A DNA stretch of 6,279 nucleotides from an uncultured Gallionellaceae bacterium (GCA_937873435.1 CALMWM010000279.1:1-6279), one strand, 5' to 3'. Counted from the stretch's first letter, positions 1-5,313 are shown. Notes: generated by a model from the sequence alone, not told the origin. Program-made: numbers and translations.

Positions 1-67
1 CCAATGCAATGCTCAACAGCTTGCGGCGGAAGACGAATGATTTGCTGGATTTGTCCCTTGGATTCAT
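1..67 (-). CDS. Start of probable TpsA exoprotein (two-partner secretion), partial
   Basis: Only the first 22 codons are inside the window; the gene continues past the left edge. The ATG at 67 is preceded by GGAG (complement of 75-78) seven bases away, a good ribosome binding site. The peptide begins MNPRDKSSKSFVFRRKLLSI and goes on AL. This is a basic n-region with an RRK cluster entering a hydrophobic stretch, as in the start of a signal peptide. It lies downstream of, and on the same strand as, a complete TpsB transporter, which is the usual place for the secreted TpsA partner (filamentous-haemagglutinin-like proteins with an N-terminal TPS domain). The identification rests on position and signal-like start; no TPS domain is visible. 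The Arg pair resembles a Tat signal, but TpsA proteins are normally Sec-exported. Another exported protein remains possible. Confidence 0.6.
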   Translation of the reverse strand, partial: MNPRDKSSKSFVFRRKLLSIAL

Positions 68-200
68 TTTGAAGCTCCACGTTTTGTGGGACGAATGCTG
101 TTGCTTCCGTAGATCGGACTTTTGTCCTCGGAATTCTACCCGAGCAAGGCCGACACATTCCGGTCGCCTCGTACCCATGTAATGCCTACACATTCATTAA
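68..200. other. tpsB-tpsA intergenic gap with two small hairpins
   Basis: The gap between the transporter stop codon and the probable exoprotein start is 133 bp. It holds two adjacent inverted repeats: GGAC/GTCC with a TTTT loop (116-127) and CTCGG/CCGAG with an 8-base loop (127-144). Both stems are only 4-5 bp, and neither is followed by a U-run in the minus direction, so they are not convincing terminators. No open frame of note was found. The pair is probably still cotranscribed, though the gap could hold a separate promoter for the exoprotein gene. Confidence 0.35.
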
Positions 201-1781
201 TCAGAATAGCAGACCCATGCGCAAATGCATCCGCTCATCGCCCTTGCCCTGGCTGCCGCCCGCGTCCAGCACATGGCCATAATCCATGCTGAGGTTGAGA
301 TTCTTATCCTTGATCATGCGCATCCCCAAGCCGAAGCTGGCAATCGAAGCGCTGGTTTCCTCTCCCGGCAGGGCGCCGACGCGCGAAACGCTAGCCATGT
401 CGTAAAACGCCAAAGCACGGCATTGAAAAGCTTCCAGTCCGAGGCGGCTACACAAATTGGGCGTGTAGACTTCGCCGCTAATCTGATTCCCCTTGTCGTT
501 GGCGACTTCGCGTTCGAGGAATCCGCGCACCGAGGTAGCGCCGCCCACGCCGAACTGCTCGCCGGGGATCAGCTTCTGTTGGGTGTACTGGCCGGAAAAG
601 ACCAGGCGCAACTGCCATTCCTCGGCGAAAAGCCGGCTGAAATTGGCGCCGTAGCGAAAGACGCTATATGCGGCCGGAGCGCCGGCACGCGCCAGGTTGA
701 AATCGGCCTCTCCGCCCTTTTCGCCGCCAGGAACATTGTATGCAGCCGTCAGATAAAAACCGCTTTCACCGGCCGGTTGAACCCATGTGCCGGAATAGGT
801 GACGCTCAGAGGATGGACGGTAACATCGTTGCCGAGCGGCGTGCCAACCAGGCTGACACTGTTCTTGTAAGCGCGGTAGTCCAATCCATACACCAGCTTG
901 GGATCGTAATTGCCATAGCGCCCGAGGTTGTGGTTATAACGAATCCCGGAAACCACGCCCCTACCGCTGACCTTGAGGTCATACACCCCCGCACTGATCG
1001 AACCGGAGTCGACATCCGAGTAGCCACCGAAAATATCGATGGCATCTCCCGAGGCATACAACGGGATGCGGTAACCCACGCTGTAAATGCCGACCTGATC
1101 GTTCTTCTCTGGCGAAGTGGTGTACTGGAGGCTCAACACCTGGTCGCGGTCGAATACATTGGTGTGCTGGTAGAGAAGGCCAAGACGGGTGGCCCCGGTC
1201 TGTTGGGTACCGGTATTGTCGAAAGTCATGCCGACTTTCCACGGCACTTCGTCGGTAATTTTTAGGTTGGCGACGATTTCATCCTCCTTGTCGCCGCTTT
1301 GCAATTGCAAATTGATCTTCTTGGAAGGATTGTCGTTGGCGACGCGCAGGTTGGCGGAAATCTTGCCGATGTTGGGGGTTTCGCTGACGCGCAAGGTCGG
1401 CATACTGCGAAGGATATTCTGTTCGTCGAAATGGCGATTACCTTCGACCGAAACCTTGACCAGCTTGGGCTCCACGACTTTGAAGCGTATCTGCCCTCGC
1501 TCCAACTCCTGTTCCGGCAGGGTTACCTGAACCGCGCTATAACCGCGTTTCTTGTATGCGCCCTCCAATGCTTCGAGCGCGCGCTGCACATCGCCGAAAT
1601 CGCGCTGCTTGCCCAGGAATGGATGCAGAAGCGTATCCACGAATTCCCGATTCAACAGTGAATTCCCCTCCACCTGGAAACGCACGATATCAAAACGCGG
1701 TATGGCGGGAGCCTCCTCCCCGATAGCCGATACCGATAGCATCAATGCAGCTGCGCCGAAAGCACTTCTCAAGAAACGCAT
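201..1781 (-). CDS. TpsB outer-membrane transporter, FhaC/ShlB/HecB family
   Basis: This 526-residue protein should translocate a TpsA exoprotein across the outer membrane. A signal peptide covers about residues 1-22. POTRA 1 (about 29-104) carries the VRFQVEGNSLL start typical of POTRA_2. POTRA 2 (about 105-178) has VSVEGNRHFDEQNIL. The 16-strand barrel follows from about 180, opening with the GMTFDNTGTQQTGATRLG block characteristic of FhaC relatives. The Omp85-superfamily VRGF motif, which lies at the tip of loop 6 in FhaC, is at about 418-421. The last residue is Phe, the usual outer-membrane assembly signal. Length is slightly short for the family (about 550) because there is little linker between the signal peptide and POTRA 1. 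The ATG at 1781 is chosen over a GTG at 1799 because AAGGG sits seven bases before it. Cys 444 and Cys 454 form a close pair in the C-terminal barrel. The probable TpsA partner follows 133 bp downstream. Confidence 0.93.
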   Translation of the reverse strand: MRFLRSAFGAAALMLSVSAIGEEAPAIPRFDIVRFQVEGNSLLNREFVDTLLHPFLGKQRDFGDVQRALEALEGAYKKRGYSAVQVTLPEQELERGQIRFKVVEPKLVKVSVEGNRHFDEQNILRSMPTLRVSETPNIGKISANLRVANDNPSKKINLQLQSGDKEDEIVANLKITDEVPWKVGMTFDNTGTQQTGATRLGLLYQHTNVFDRDQVLSLQYTTSPEKNDQVGIYSVGYRIPLYASGDAIDIFGGYSDVDSGSISAGVYDLKVSGRGVVSGIRYNHNLGRYGNYDPKLVYGLDYRAYKNSVSLVGTPLGNDVTVHPLSVTYSGTWVQPAGESGFYLTAAYNVPGGEKGGEADFNLARAGAPAAYSVFRYGANFSRLFAEEWQLRLVFSGQYTQQKLIPGEQFGVGGATSVRGFLEREVANDKGNQISGEVYTPNLCSRLGLEAFQCRALAFYDMASVSRVGALPGEETSASIASFGLGMRMIKDKNLNLSMDYGHVLDAGGSQGKGDERMHLRMGLLF

Positions 1782-1808
1782 AGTTTTTCCCTTACCCACT
1801 GATTTTGC

Positions 1809-1836
1809 CTAATATCCTTTAATTAAAGCACGTTAA
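1809..1836 (-). promoter_or_regulatory. Candidate sigma-70 promoter for tpsB with embedded palindrome
   Basis: Read on the minus strand, TTAACG (1831-1836, 4/6 to TTGACA) and TATTAG (1809-1814, 4/6 to TATAAT) are separated by 16 bp. This would place the transcription start about 20 bases before the ATG at 1781. The spacer contains the perfect 12-bp palindrome CTTTAATTAAAG (1817-1828), a natural position for a repressor operator. The assignment is by eye and both boxes are imperfect. Confidence 0.35.
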
Positions 1837-1871
1837 CGCCGACAATTAAAGCCCTCTACAATGAAACATTG
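1817..1871. promoter_or_regulatory. Palindrome and direct-repeat cluster in divergent promoter gap
   Basis: Between the divergent tpsB and pflX-like genes are the perfect palindromes CTTTAATTAAAG (1817-1828) and CGTTAACG (1831-1838), the inverted repeat CAATG-AAA-CATTG (1859-1871), and a direct repeat of AATTAAAGC at 1821-1829 and 1844-1852 (23-bp period, about two helical turns). An A6T5 tract (1876-1886), likely to bend or stiffen DNA, follows. The arrangement suggests regulator binding between the two genes, but no known regulator site was recognised. Confidence 0.4.
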
Positions 1872-1905
1872 CCATAAAAAATTTTTCGCGGAATGAAATT
1901 CAGCC

Positions 1906-1911
1906 TATAGT
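1906..1911 (+). promoter_or_regulatory. Candidate -10 box for the pflX-like gene
   Basis: TATAGT matches the sigma-70 -10 consensus at 5 of 6 positions and ends 11 bases before the ATG at 1923. The start of transcription would then fall only about 4-5 bases before the start codon, giving an almost leaderless mRNA. The hexamer 17 bp upstream (TTTTCG, 1883-1888) is a poor -35. An alternative is TTGCCA (1869-1874, 5/6) with AATGAA (1892-1897, 3/6) at 17-bp spacing, which would give a leader of roughly 20 bases. Confidence 0.35.
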
Positions 1912-1922
1912 TCCAATCAATC

Positions 1923-2864
1923 ATGTCTACTCAAGCCGCATACCTCAACCTACTAGTCGACGGCGAACTCGGCAAACGAGTCGATATCGCCTACCGGCAT
2001 ATGGAAAAATGCGATCTCTGCGCCCGCTATTGCCGGATAAACCGACATCAAAGCATCGTCGGCGCGGCATGTCATACCGGCAAGAGGGCGCTGGTTTACC
2101 GCTTCGAACCGCACTGCGACGGTACAAACAAGAGTTCTCCCGATAGCGATGCCGGAGCGATTTTTTTCAGCTATTGCAACATGAGTTGCGTGTATTGCAA
2201 AAAGCGCGAGGTGAGCCAGAAAGGTGCGGGGTGGGAAGTCGAACCGACAGAACTTGCCAACATGATGCTGGCCTTGCAGGAAAAAGGAAGCCGCAATATC
2301 AGCTTGGCCAGCCCGAACCATGTGGTGGCGCAAATACTCGCCGCCGTGCATATCGCCGCGCAACGCGGCCTGAACTTACCCCTGGTGTATGAAAGCGACG
2401 GCTACGATAGCCCGGAAGCTTTGGCGCTCCTCGACGGAGTCATCGATGTCTATATGCCGGACATCAAGTATGGAGACACCCAAACTGCCACTCTTTACTC
2501 GCACGCCCCGGACTATATCGAGGTCAGCCAGCGTACGGTGAAGGAAATGCGCCGCCAGGTTGGCGATCTGATATTGGACGATCACGGCATCGCCCTTCGC
2601 GGCCTGCTAGTACGCCACCTGGCCTTGCCCGGCAATTTTGAAGGAACACAAAAGGTACTGGAATTTATCGCCAGCGAAATTTCACCGCAGACTGCGGTCA
2701 ATATCCTGCCGAATTATCGCCCCTGCAACAGTGCGCTCGGCACGCCACCGCTGAATCGTGCCCTGACGGAAACGGAATATCAGGAAATATCGGCTATTGC
2801 TGCCAAGCTTGGCCTACAACAAGTGAAGCCCCTCTCGGGGGCTTCAGCGCTTTGCCTGGCATAG
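1923..2864 (+). CDS. pflX: PflX-like radical SAM protein (COG1313 type)
   Basis: This is a 313-residue member of the radical SAM proteins related to pyruvate formate-lyase activases (PflX group); the substrate of this group is not established. The 4Fe-4S/SAM motif is C85-x3-C89-x2-C92 (YCNMSCVYC). An N-terminal Cys set, C30-x2-C33-x3-C37 followed by C50, matches the family's CxxCxxxCxxNR region and may bind a further metal centre. Other family hallmarks are SLASPNHVVAQI (about 127-138), SDGYDSPEALALLDGVID (about 158-175), DVYMPDIKYGD (175-185) and NILPNYRPC (260-268). The start at 1923 is supported because AYLNLLVDGEL, typical of the family N-terminus, begins at residue 6, yet no Shine-Dalgarno precedes it. 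The usual Q-N after the third Cys is K-K here, and the segment before the cluster (66-76) is atypical. No glycyl-radical enzyme is in the window, so a role as an activase cannot be inferred. It is divergent from tpsB and convergent with the yjfB-like gene. The symbol means family membership, not proven function. Confidence 0.85.
   Translation: MSTQAAYLNLLVDGELGKRVDIAYRHMEKCDLCARYCRINRHQSIVGAACHTGKRALVYRFEPHCDGTNKSSPDSDAGAIFFSYCNMSCVYCKKREVSQKGAGWEVEPTELANMMLALQEKGSRNISLASPNHVVAQILAAVHIAAQRGLNLPLVYESDGYDSPEALALLDGVIDVYMPDIKYGDTQTATLYSHAPDYIEVSQRTVKEMRRQVGDLILDDHGIALRGLLVRHLALPGNFEGTQKVLEFIASEISPQTAVNILPNYRPCNSALGTPPLNRALTETEYQEISAIAAKLGLQQVKPLSGASALCLA
2824..2846. terminator. Hairpin inside the 3' end of pflX, possible bidirectional terminator
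   Basis: TGAAGCCCC (2824-2832) and GGGGCTTCA (2838-2846) form a perfect 9-bp stem around a 5-base loop. The hairpin lies within the last 14 codons of the radical SAM gene and just downstream of the convergent yjfB-like stop. Neither side carries a good U-run (GCGCTTTGCC on plus, CTTGTTGT on minus), so intrinsic termination would be weak. It may instead protect 3' ends or mark the boundary between the converging transcripts. Confidence 0.5.
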
Positions 2865-2868
2865 CCTG

Positions 2869-3066
2869 CTAGGCCGTCGTATTGACGTTTTTCCCCAAAT
2901 GGGGCGGCAGACCGGCAGACCCGCCGGATGGTTGCGGCAATGCATTGATCAGCGCGGCGGCACCTTGTGCCTGTACATCCAACGCTTTTTTCAAAACCGA
3001 CACCCCGACGGCATCCCCTGTCTTTTGACTGGAGATTGAATTCAGAGCGGAACCGGATATATCCAT
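2869..3066 (-). CDS. yjfB: YjfB-family small protein (putative motility protein)
   Basis: This 65-residue protein has the layout of the YjfB family (Pfam YjfB_motility). The N-terminus MDISGSALNS leads to a helical segment with TGDAVGVSVLKKALDVQAQ (about 16-34), then an Ala-rich helix AAALINALPQP (36-46). A Pro/Gly linker and the terminal LPPHLGKNVNTTA (53-65) follow, a block conserved in proteobacterial members. There is no signal peptide or membrane segment. The biochemical role is unknown; 'motility' is only the family name. The ATG at 3066 is preceded by AAGGGAG (complement of 3071-3077) at close spacing. No flagellar gene or convincing sigma-28 promoter is visible nearby. The stop codon lies 4 bp from that of the convergent pflX-like gene. 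Confidence 0.8.
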   Translation of the reverse strand: MDISGSALNSISSQKTGDAVGVSVLKKALDVQAQGAAALINALPQPSGGSAGLPPHLGKNVNTTA

Positions 3067-3136
3067 ATTTCTCCCTTCTGCTATCCCGACGCTTCAAGGC
3101 TAGCAGAACCCGCAAGAGATTCAATCACAATTTGCG

Positions 3137-3149
3137 GTTAATGCTTAAC
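3137..3149. promoter_or_regulatory. Inverted repeat in the yjfB-soxY divergent gap
   Basis: GTTAA-TGC-TTAAC is a 13-bp inverted repeat with 5-bp arms in the AT-rich gap (3067-3296) between the divergent yjfB-like and soxY genes. It could be a regulator site for either. No known consensus was recognised, and repeats this short can occur by chance in AT-rich DNA. Confidence 0.25.
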
Positions 3150-3228
3150 ACACGCATAAATTCTGCGAATGTTTTTGGTGCTCCGCCAAAAAAACTGCGC
3201 AACTCTGCCATTCCAATGGAAACCGAGA

Positions 3229-3257
3229 TTGACAAAGTAAGCGACTATGTTCAAAGT
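3229..3257 (+). promoter_or_regulatory. Candidate soxY promoter
   Basis: A perfect -35 hexamer TTGACA (3229-3234) is followed at 17 bp by CAAAGT (3252-3257), which keeps only A2, A4 and T6 of the -10 consensus. Transcription would start about 30-35 bases before the soxY ATG. A strong -35 with a weak -10 is a pattern often seen at activator-dependent promoters, so regulation of soxYZ at this point is plausible but not shown. Confidence 0.35.
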
Positions 3258-3296
3258 TTGTCGTTTCGTGTGTAAATTCTTTTGAGGAGGAGAGTT

Positions 3297-3767
3297 ATGA
3301 ACCCATTACGCAGAACGTTCCTGAAAGGCACCGGAGCCGCAGGCACGCTAGCCGTTGCACTGGCCGCCGGCCTGCTCAAGCCGGGCCAGGTGTTGGCCGG
3401 CGAATGGAACAAGGCTGCTTTCGAAGCTCACGGCATCATTGATGCGCTGAAGGGCATCGGCGCCGGCAGTCCTATCGACAGCAAGGACATCGCCATCAAG
3501 GCTCCGGACATCGCCGAAAACGGTGCGGTGGTGCCGGTCGAAGTCACCAGCAAGATCCCCGGTACCGAACAGATATCTATCGTTGTGGAAAAGAATGACC
3601 GCCCGTTGATCGCGGTGTTCAACCTGCTCAACGGCGCCGAAGGCTTCGTCAGCACCCGCATCAAGATGAGCCAGACTTCTGCGGTCAAGATCCTGGTCAA
3701 GGCCGGCGGCAAGATGTACACCGCCAGCAAGGAAGTCAAGGTCACCATCGGCGGCTGCGGCGGGTAA
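3297..3767 (+). CDS. soxY: SoxY, thiosulfate-oxidation carrier protein subunit
   Basis: SoxY is the periplasmic carrier subunit to which sulfur intermediates are covalently bound during Sox-dependent thiosulfate oxidation; it works as a complex with SoxZ. The 156-residue product starts with a Tat signal (RRTFLK at 5-10, hydrophobic segment 14-27, likely cleavage after VLA34). The C-terminus is IGGCGG, the family's invariant swinging-arm motif, with the substrate-bearing Cys at 154. The mature part (about 122 residues) fits the usual SoxY size. The ATG at 3297 follows GAGGAGGAG, a very strong ribosome binding site. An in-frame TTG at 3282 would translate that site itself and is rejected. soxZ follows after an unusually long 116-bp gap containing a palindromic repeat. 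No soxX, A, B, C or D lies in the window. Confidence 0.97.
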   Translation: MNPLRRTFLKGTGAAGTLAVALAAGLLKPGQVLAGEWNKAAFEAHGIIDALKGIGAGSPIDSKDIAIKAPDIAENGAVVPVEVTSKIPGTEQISIVVEKNDRPLIAVFNLLNGAEGFVSTRIKMSQTSAVKILVKAGGKMYTASKEVKVTIGGCGG

Positions 3768-3786
3768 GCCCGGCTAAATTTGGAAA

Positions 3787-3841
3787 CTCGCGAAGCGAGC
3801 CCTCGTCCCCCTCGCCCTCTGGGAGAGGGCAGGGGTGAGGG
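3787..3841. repeat. Repeat-like stem-loop element between soxY and soxZ
   Basis: A small hairpin CTCGC-GAA-GCGAG (3787-3799) is followed directly by a long imperfect palindrome (3800-3841). Its arms are CCCTC/GAGGG (3800-3804 with 3837-3841), CCCC/GGGG (3808-3811 with 3832-3835) and GCCCTC/GAGGGC (3814-3819 with 3825-3830), around a TGGGA loop. The string resembles the 'CCCTC...GAGAGGGCAGGGGTGAGGG' palindromes scattered in intergenic DNA of many proteobacteria (REP/MITE-like), recalled from general knowledge rather than searched. Lying inside the soxYZ transcript, it could stabilise the upstream soxY mRNA or reduce read-through into soxZ. Confidence 0.7.
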
Positions 3842-3883
3842 AAAACAACACCACACCGTTCAACTCGATACAGGACAATTAAA

Positions 3884-4198
3884 ATGGCAGATCCGATGAA
3901 AATGCGCGTCACCCTGGTGGGAGACGTTGCCAGCGTCAAAGTACTGATGAACCACGACATGGAAACCGGCTTGCGCAAGGACGCCAAGACCGGCCAGCTG
4001 ATCCCGGCGCACTTTATCCAGAACGTCACCGCCACCCTCAACGGCAAGGCTGTGATGGAGGCCCAATGGGGTACTGCGATTTCCAAGAACCCCTTCCTCG
4101 AATTCAAGATCAAGGGTGCCAAGGCCGGCGACAAGGTTGCAGTCGACTGGGCCGACAACAAGGGCGACAAGAACCACATCGAAGATAGCATCAAGTAA
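3884..4198 (+). CDS. soxZ: SoxZ, sulfur-carrier complex subunit
   Basis: SoxZ is the partner of SoxY in the periplasmic SoxYZ carrier. The 104-residue product has the family's length and layout: a short N-terminus (MADPMKMRV), MNHDMETGLRKDAKTGQLIP (22-41), then AHFIQNVTATLNGK (42-55) and the C-terminal Ig-like strand region NPFLEFKIKGAKAGDKVAVDWADNKGD. It has no signal peptide, as expected, because SoxZ is thought to be co-exported with the Tat signal of SoxY. It has no Cys, also normal for the family. AGGA (3872-3875) precedes the ATG by 8 bases. A GC-rich hairpin terminator begins 16 bp after the stop codon, so the soxYZ unit ends here. Confidence 0.97.
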   Translation: MADPMKMRVTLVGDVASVKVLMNHDMETGLRKDAKTGQLIPAHFIQNVTATLNGKAVMEAQWGTAISKNPFLEFKIKGAKAGDKVAVDWADNKGDKNHIEDSIK

Positions 4199-4213
4199 CA
4201 CTCCGGCACTACT

Positions 4214-4238
4214 GGCCGGGCGCACCTCGCGCCCGGCC
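4214..4238 (+). terminator. GC-rich terminator hairpin after soxZ
   Basis: GGCCGGGCGC (4214-4223) and GCGCCCGGCC (4229-4238) form a perfect 10-bp stem around ACCTC. The downstream stretch GCCTTTCCC has only three T residues, so the U-tract is weak, but the stem is very stable and sits directly after the last gene of the soxYZ unit. It separates soxYZ transcription from the sensor genes. Confidence 0.7.
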
Positions 4239-4361
4239 GCCTTTCCCGGCAAATCAAGTCGAAGCATTACCGGACTTTACGATGCTCGCAATCGTCATCT
4301 CGCCACCCGGATAATCGGCTAGAATTATAGACAGGGATTCACGATTCTCTGGAAACCGCTC
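4239..4361 (+). promoter_or_regulatory. Gap before the binding-lipoprotein gene, presumed promoter region
   Basis: This 123-bp gap must hold the promoter of the downstream sensor pair if the upstream terminator works. The AT-rich stretch TAGAATTATAG (about 4320-4330) offers -10-like hexamers (TAGAAT, TTATAG), but no convincing -35 was found at the right distance. A small inverted repeat ACGAT/ATCGT lies near 4278-4294. TGGAAA lies about nine bases before the ATG at 4362 and is a weak ribosome binding site. Confidence 0.25.
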
Positions 4362-5312
4362 ATGCAATCCGTGCTTGCCCGTGTTAATCCGTGGTTAAAC
4401 GCTTTTTTCAGGGCGGTAATGCTATTATGTGCCACGGCACTACTAAATGCTTGCGATCAAGGCAGCAAACCAGCCCCCTACCAGCCGGAATTCGGCAACC
4501 AGCCGCAATCTTTGGCACAAGGCAAAAAAGAATACTTGTTCGGCGTCCACCCCCTGCATAACCCCAAGCGGCTGTTCGAGGTTTATGGCCCGCTAGTAGA
4601 CCTGATCAACCAGCGCATCCCGGAAATTCACCTCACCCTGGAAGCGTCGCGCAATTACGACGAATTCGATAAAAAACTCTACGCCCGCCATGTCGATCTG
4701 GCCCTGCCCAATCCTTTCCAGACCGTCAACTCGCTCCGGCATGGCTACCGGGTATTCGGAAAAATGGGCGACGACGCGATGTTTCGCGGCATTTTCATCG
4801 TGCGCAAGGATAGCGGCATACACAATGTGGCGGATCTGACAGGAAAAGCGGTGAGCTTCCCGGCCGAAACCGCGCTGGCAGCCACCATGATGCCGCAGTA
4901 TTACCTGCACCAACACGGCCTGCCGATGAGCGCATATGAAGCACGCTACGTCGGCTCGCAGGAGTCCTCGATCATGAACGTCTACCTCGGCAACACCCTG
5001 GCGGGCGCGACTTGGCCGCCGCCGTGGATCGTTTTCAAGAATGAGCACCCCGACATCGCCGCTCAACTGAAGATTCAGTGGATGACGGAACCGCTGCTTA
5101 ACAACGGCCTGGTAGCGCGCGACGACTTCCCCCCCGGGATTCTAAACAAGGTTGCCGAAATTCTTTTTTCCCTGCAAGACAGCCAGGAAGGGCGGGAAAT
5201 GCTGGCGCGCATCCCACTGTCTAGCTTCGAAGCCGCCAGCGACACCACTTACCGACCGGTGTACGAATTCATTGAAAAATTCGGCAAATCCGTGCGCCCG
5301 CTGAAAGAATGA
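4362..5312 (+). CDS. PhnD-like periplasmic substrate-binding lipoprotein, probable sensor partner
   Basis: This 316-residue type II periplasmic binding protein belongs to the PhnD/SsuA-like group. A lipoprotein signal (hydrophobic 18-28, lipobox LNAC with Cys 31) is followed by Asp at +2 and Gln at +3, a combination that retains lipoproteins in the inner membrane in E. coli. The mature part starts with a linker, then KKEYLFGVHPLHNPKRLFEVYGPLVDLI (55-82), the usual first strand and helix. DLALPNPFQTVN (112-123) and IFIVRKDSGIHNVADLTGKAVSFP (144-167) match the hinge and 'DLKGK' block of the family. The residues following (AETALAATMMPQ, 168-179) lack the S-T-S-G motif of phosphonate and phosphite binders, so another ligand is likely. 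The mature protein contains no Cys after the lipid-bearing one. No ABC permease or ATPase is adjacent; instead a membrane sensor gene begins one base after the stop. I therefore read it as a sensory binding protein, by analogy with AioX (arsenite) and the PhnD-like domain of TtrS (tetrathionate). Confidence 0.82.
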   Translation: MQSVLARVNPWLNAFFRAVMLLCATALLNACDQGSKPAPYQPEFGNQPQSLAQGKKEYLFGVHPLHNPKRLFEVYGPLVDLINQRIPEIHLTLEASRNYDEFDKKLYARHVDLALPNPFQTVNSLRHGYRVFGKMGDDAMFRGIFIVRKDSGIHNVADLTGKAVSFPAETALAATMMPQYYLHQHGLPMSAYEARYVGSQESSIMNVYLGNTLAGATWPPPWIVFKNEHPDIAAQLKIQWMTEPLLNNGLVARDDFPPGILNKVAEILFSLQDSQEGREMLARIPLSSFEAASDTTYRPVYEFIEKFGKSVRPLKE

Positions 5313-5313
5313 C

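Noticed and set aside
225..1265. 346-codon open frame on the plus strand
   Set aside because: It lies opposite the well-supported tpsB gene, its translation shows no recognisable domain, and no ribosome binding site was seen; a shadow of GC-biased coding sequence.
1782..1799. GTG start at 1799 for tpsB
   Set aside because: It would put AAGGG inside the coding sequence and add MGKGKT before a normal signal peptide; ATG at 1781 is well placed after that site.
2780..3124. 114-codon open frame on the minus strand overlapping the yjfB-like gene
   Set aside because: The alternative frame (2869-3066) encodes a recognisable YjfB-family protein with a good ribosome binding site; the longer frame shows nothing.
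3067..3180. Flagellar sigma-28 promoter upstream of the yjfB-like gene
   Set aside because: No TAAA-like box with a correctly spaced GCCGATAA-like box was found on the minus strand.
3282..3296. TTG start at 3282 for soxY
   Set aside because: It translates the GAGGAGGAG ribosome binding site as RRR; ATG at 3297 gives a standard Tat signal peptide.
3787..3841. Rho-independent terminator or CRISPR-like repeat between soxY and soxZ
   Set aside because: There is no U-run after the stem (it is followed by GAAAACAAC) and no repeated spacer-sized units; a dispersed palindromic repeat fits better.
4593..5066. 157-codon open frame on the minus strand
   Set aside because: Antisense to the PhnD-like gene, with no recognisable protein features.
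4362..5312. AioX-type arsenite sensor
   Set aside because: AioX is thought to bind arsenite through a Cys, and the mature protein here has none beyond the lipidated Cys; only the general sensor analogy is kept.
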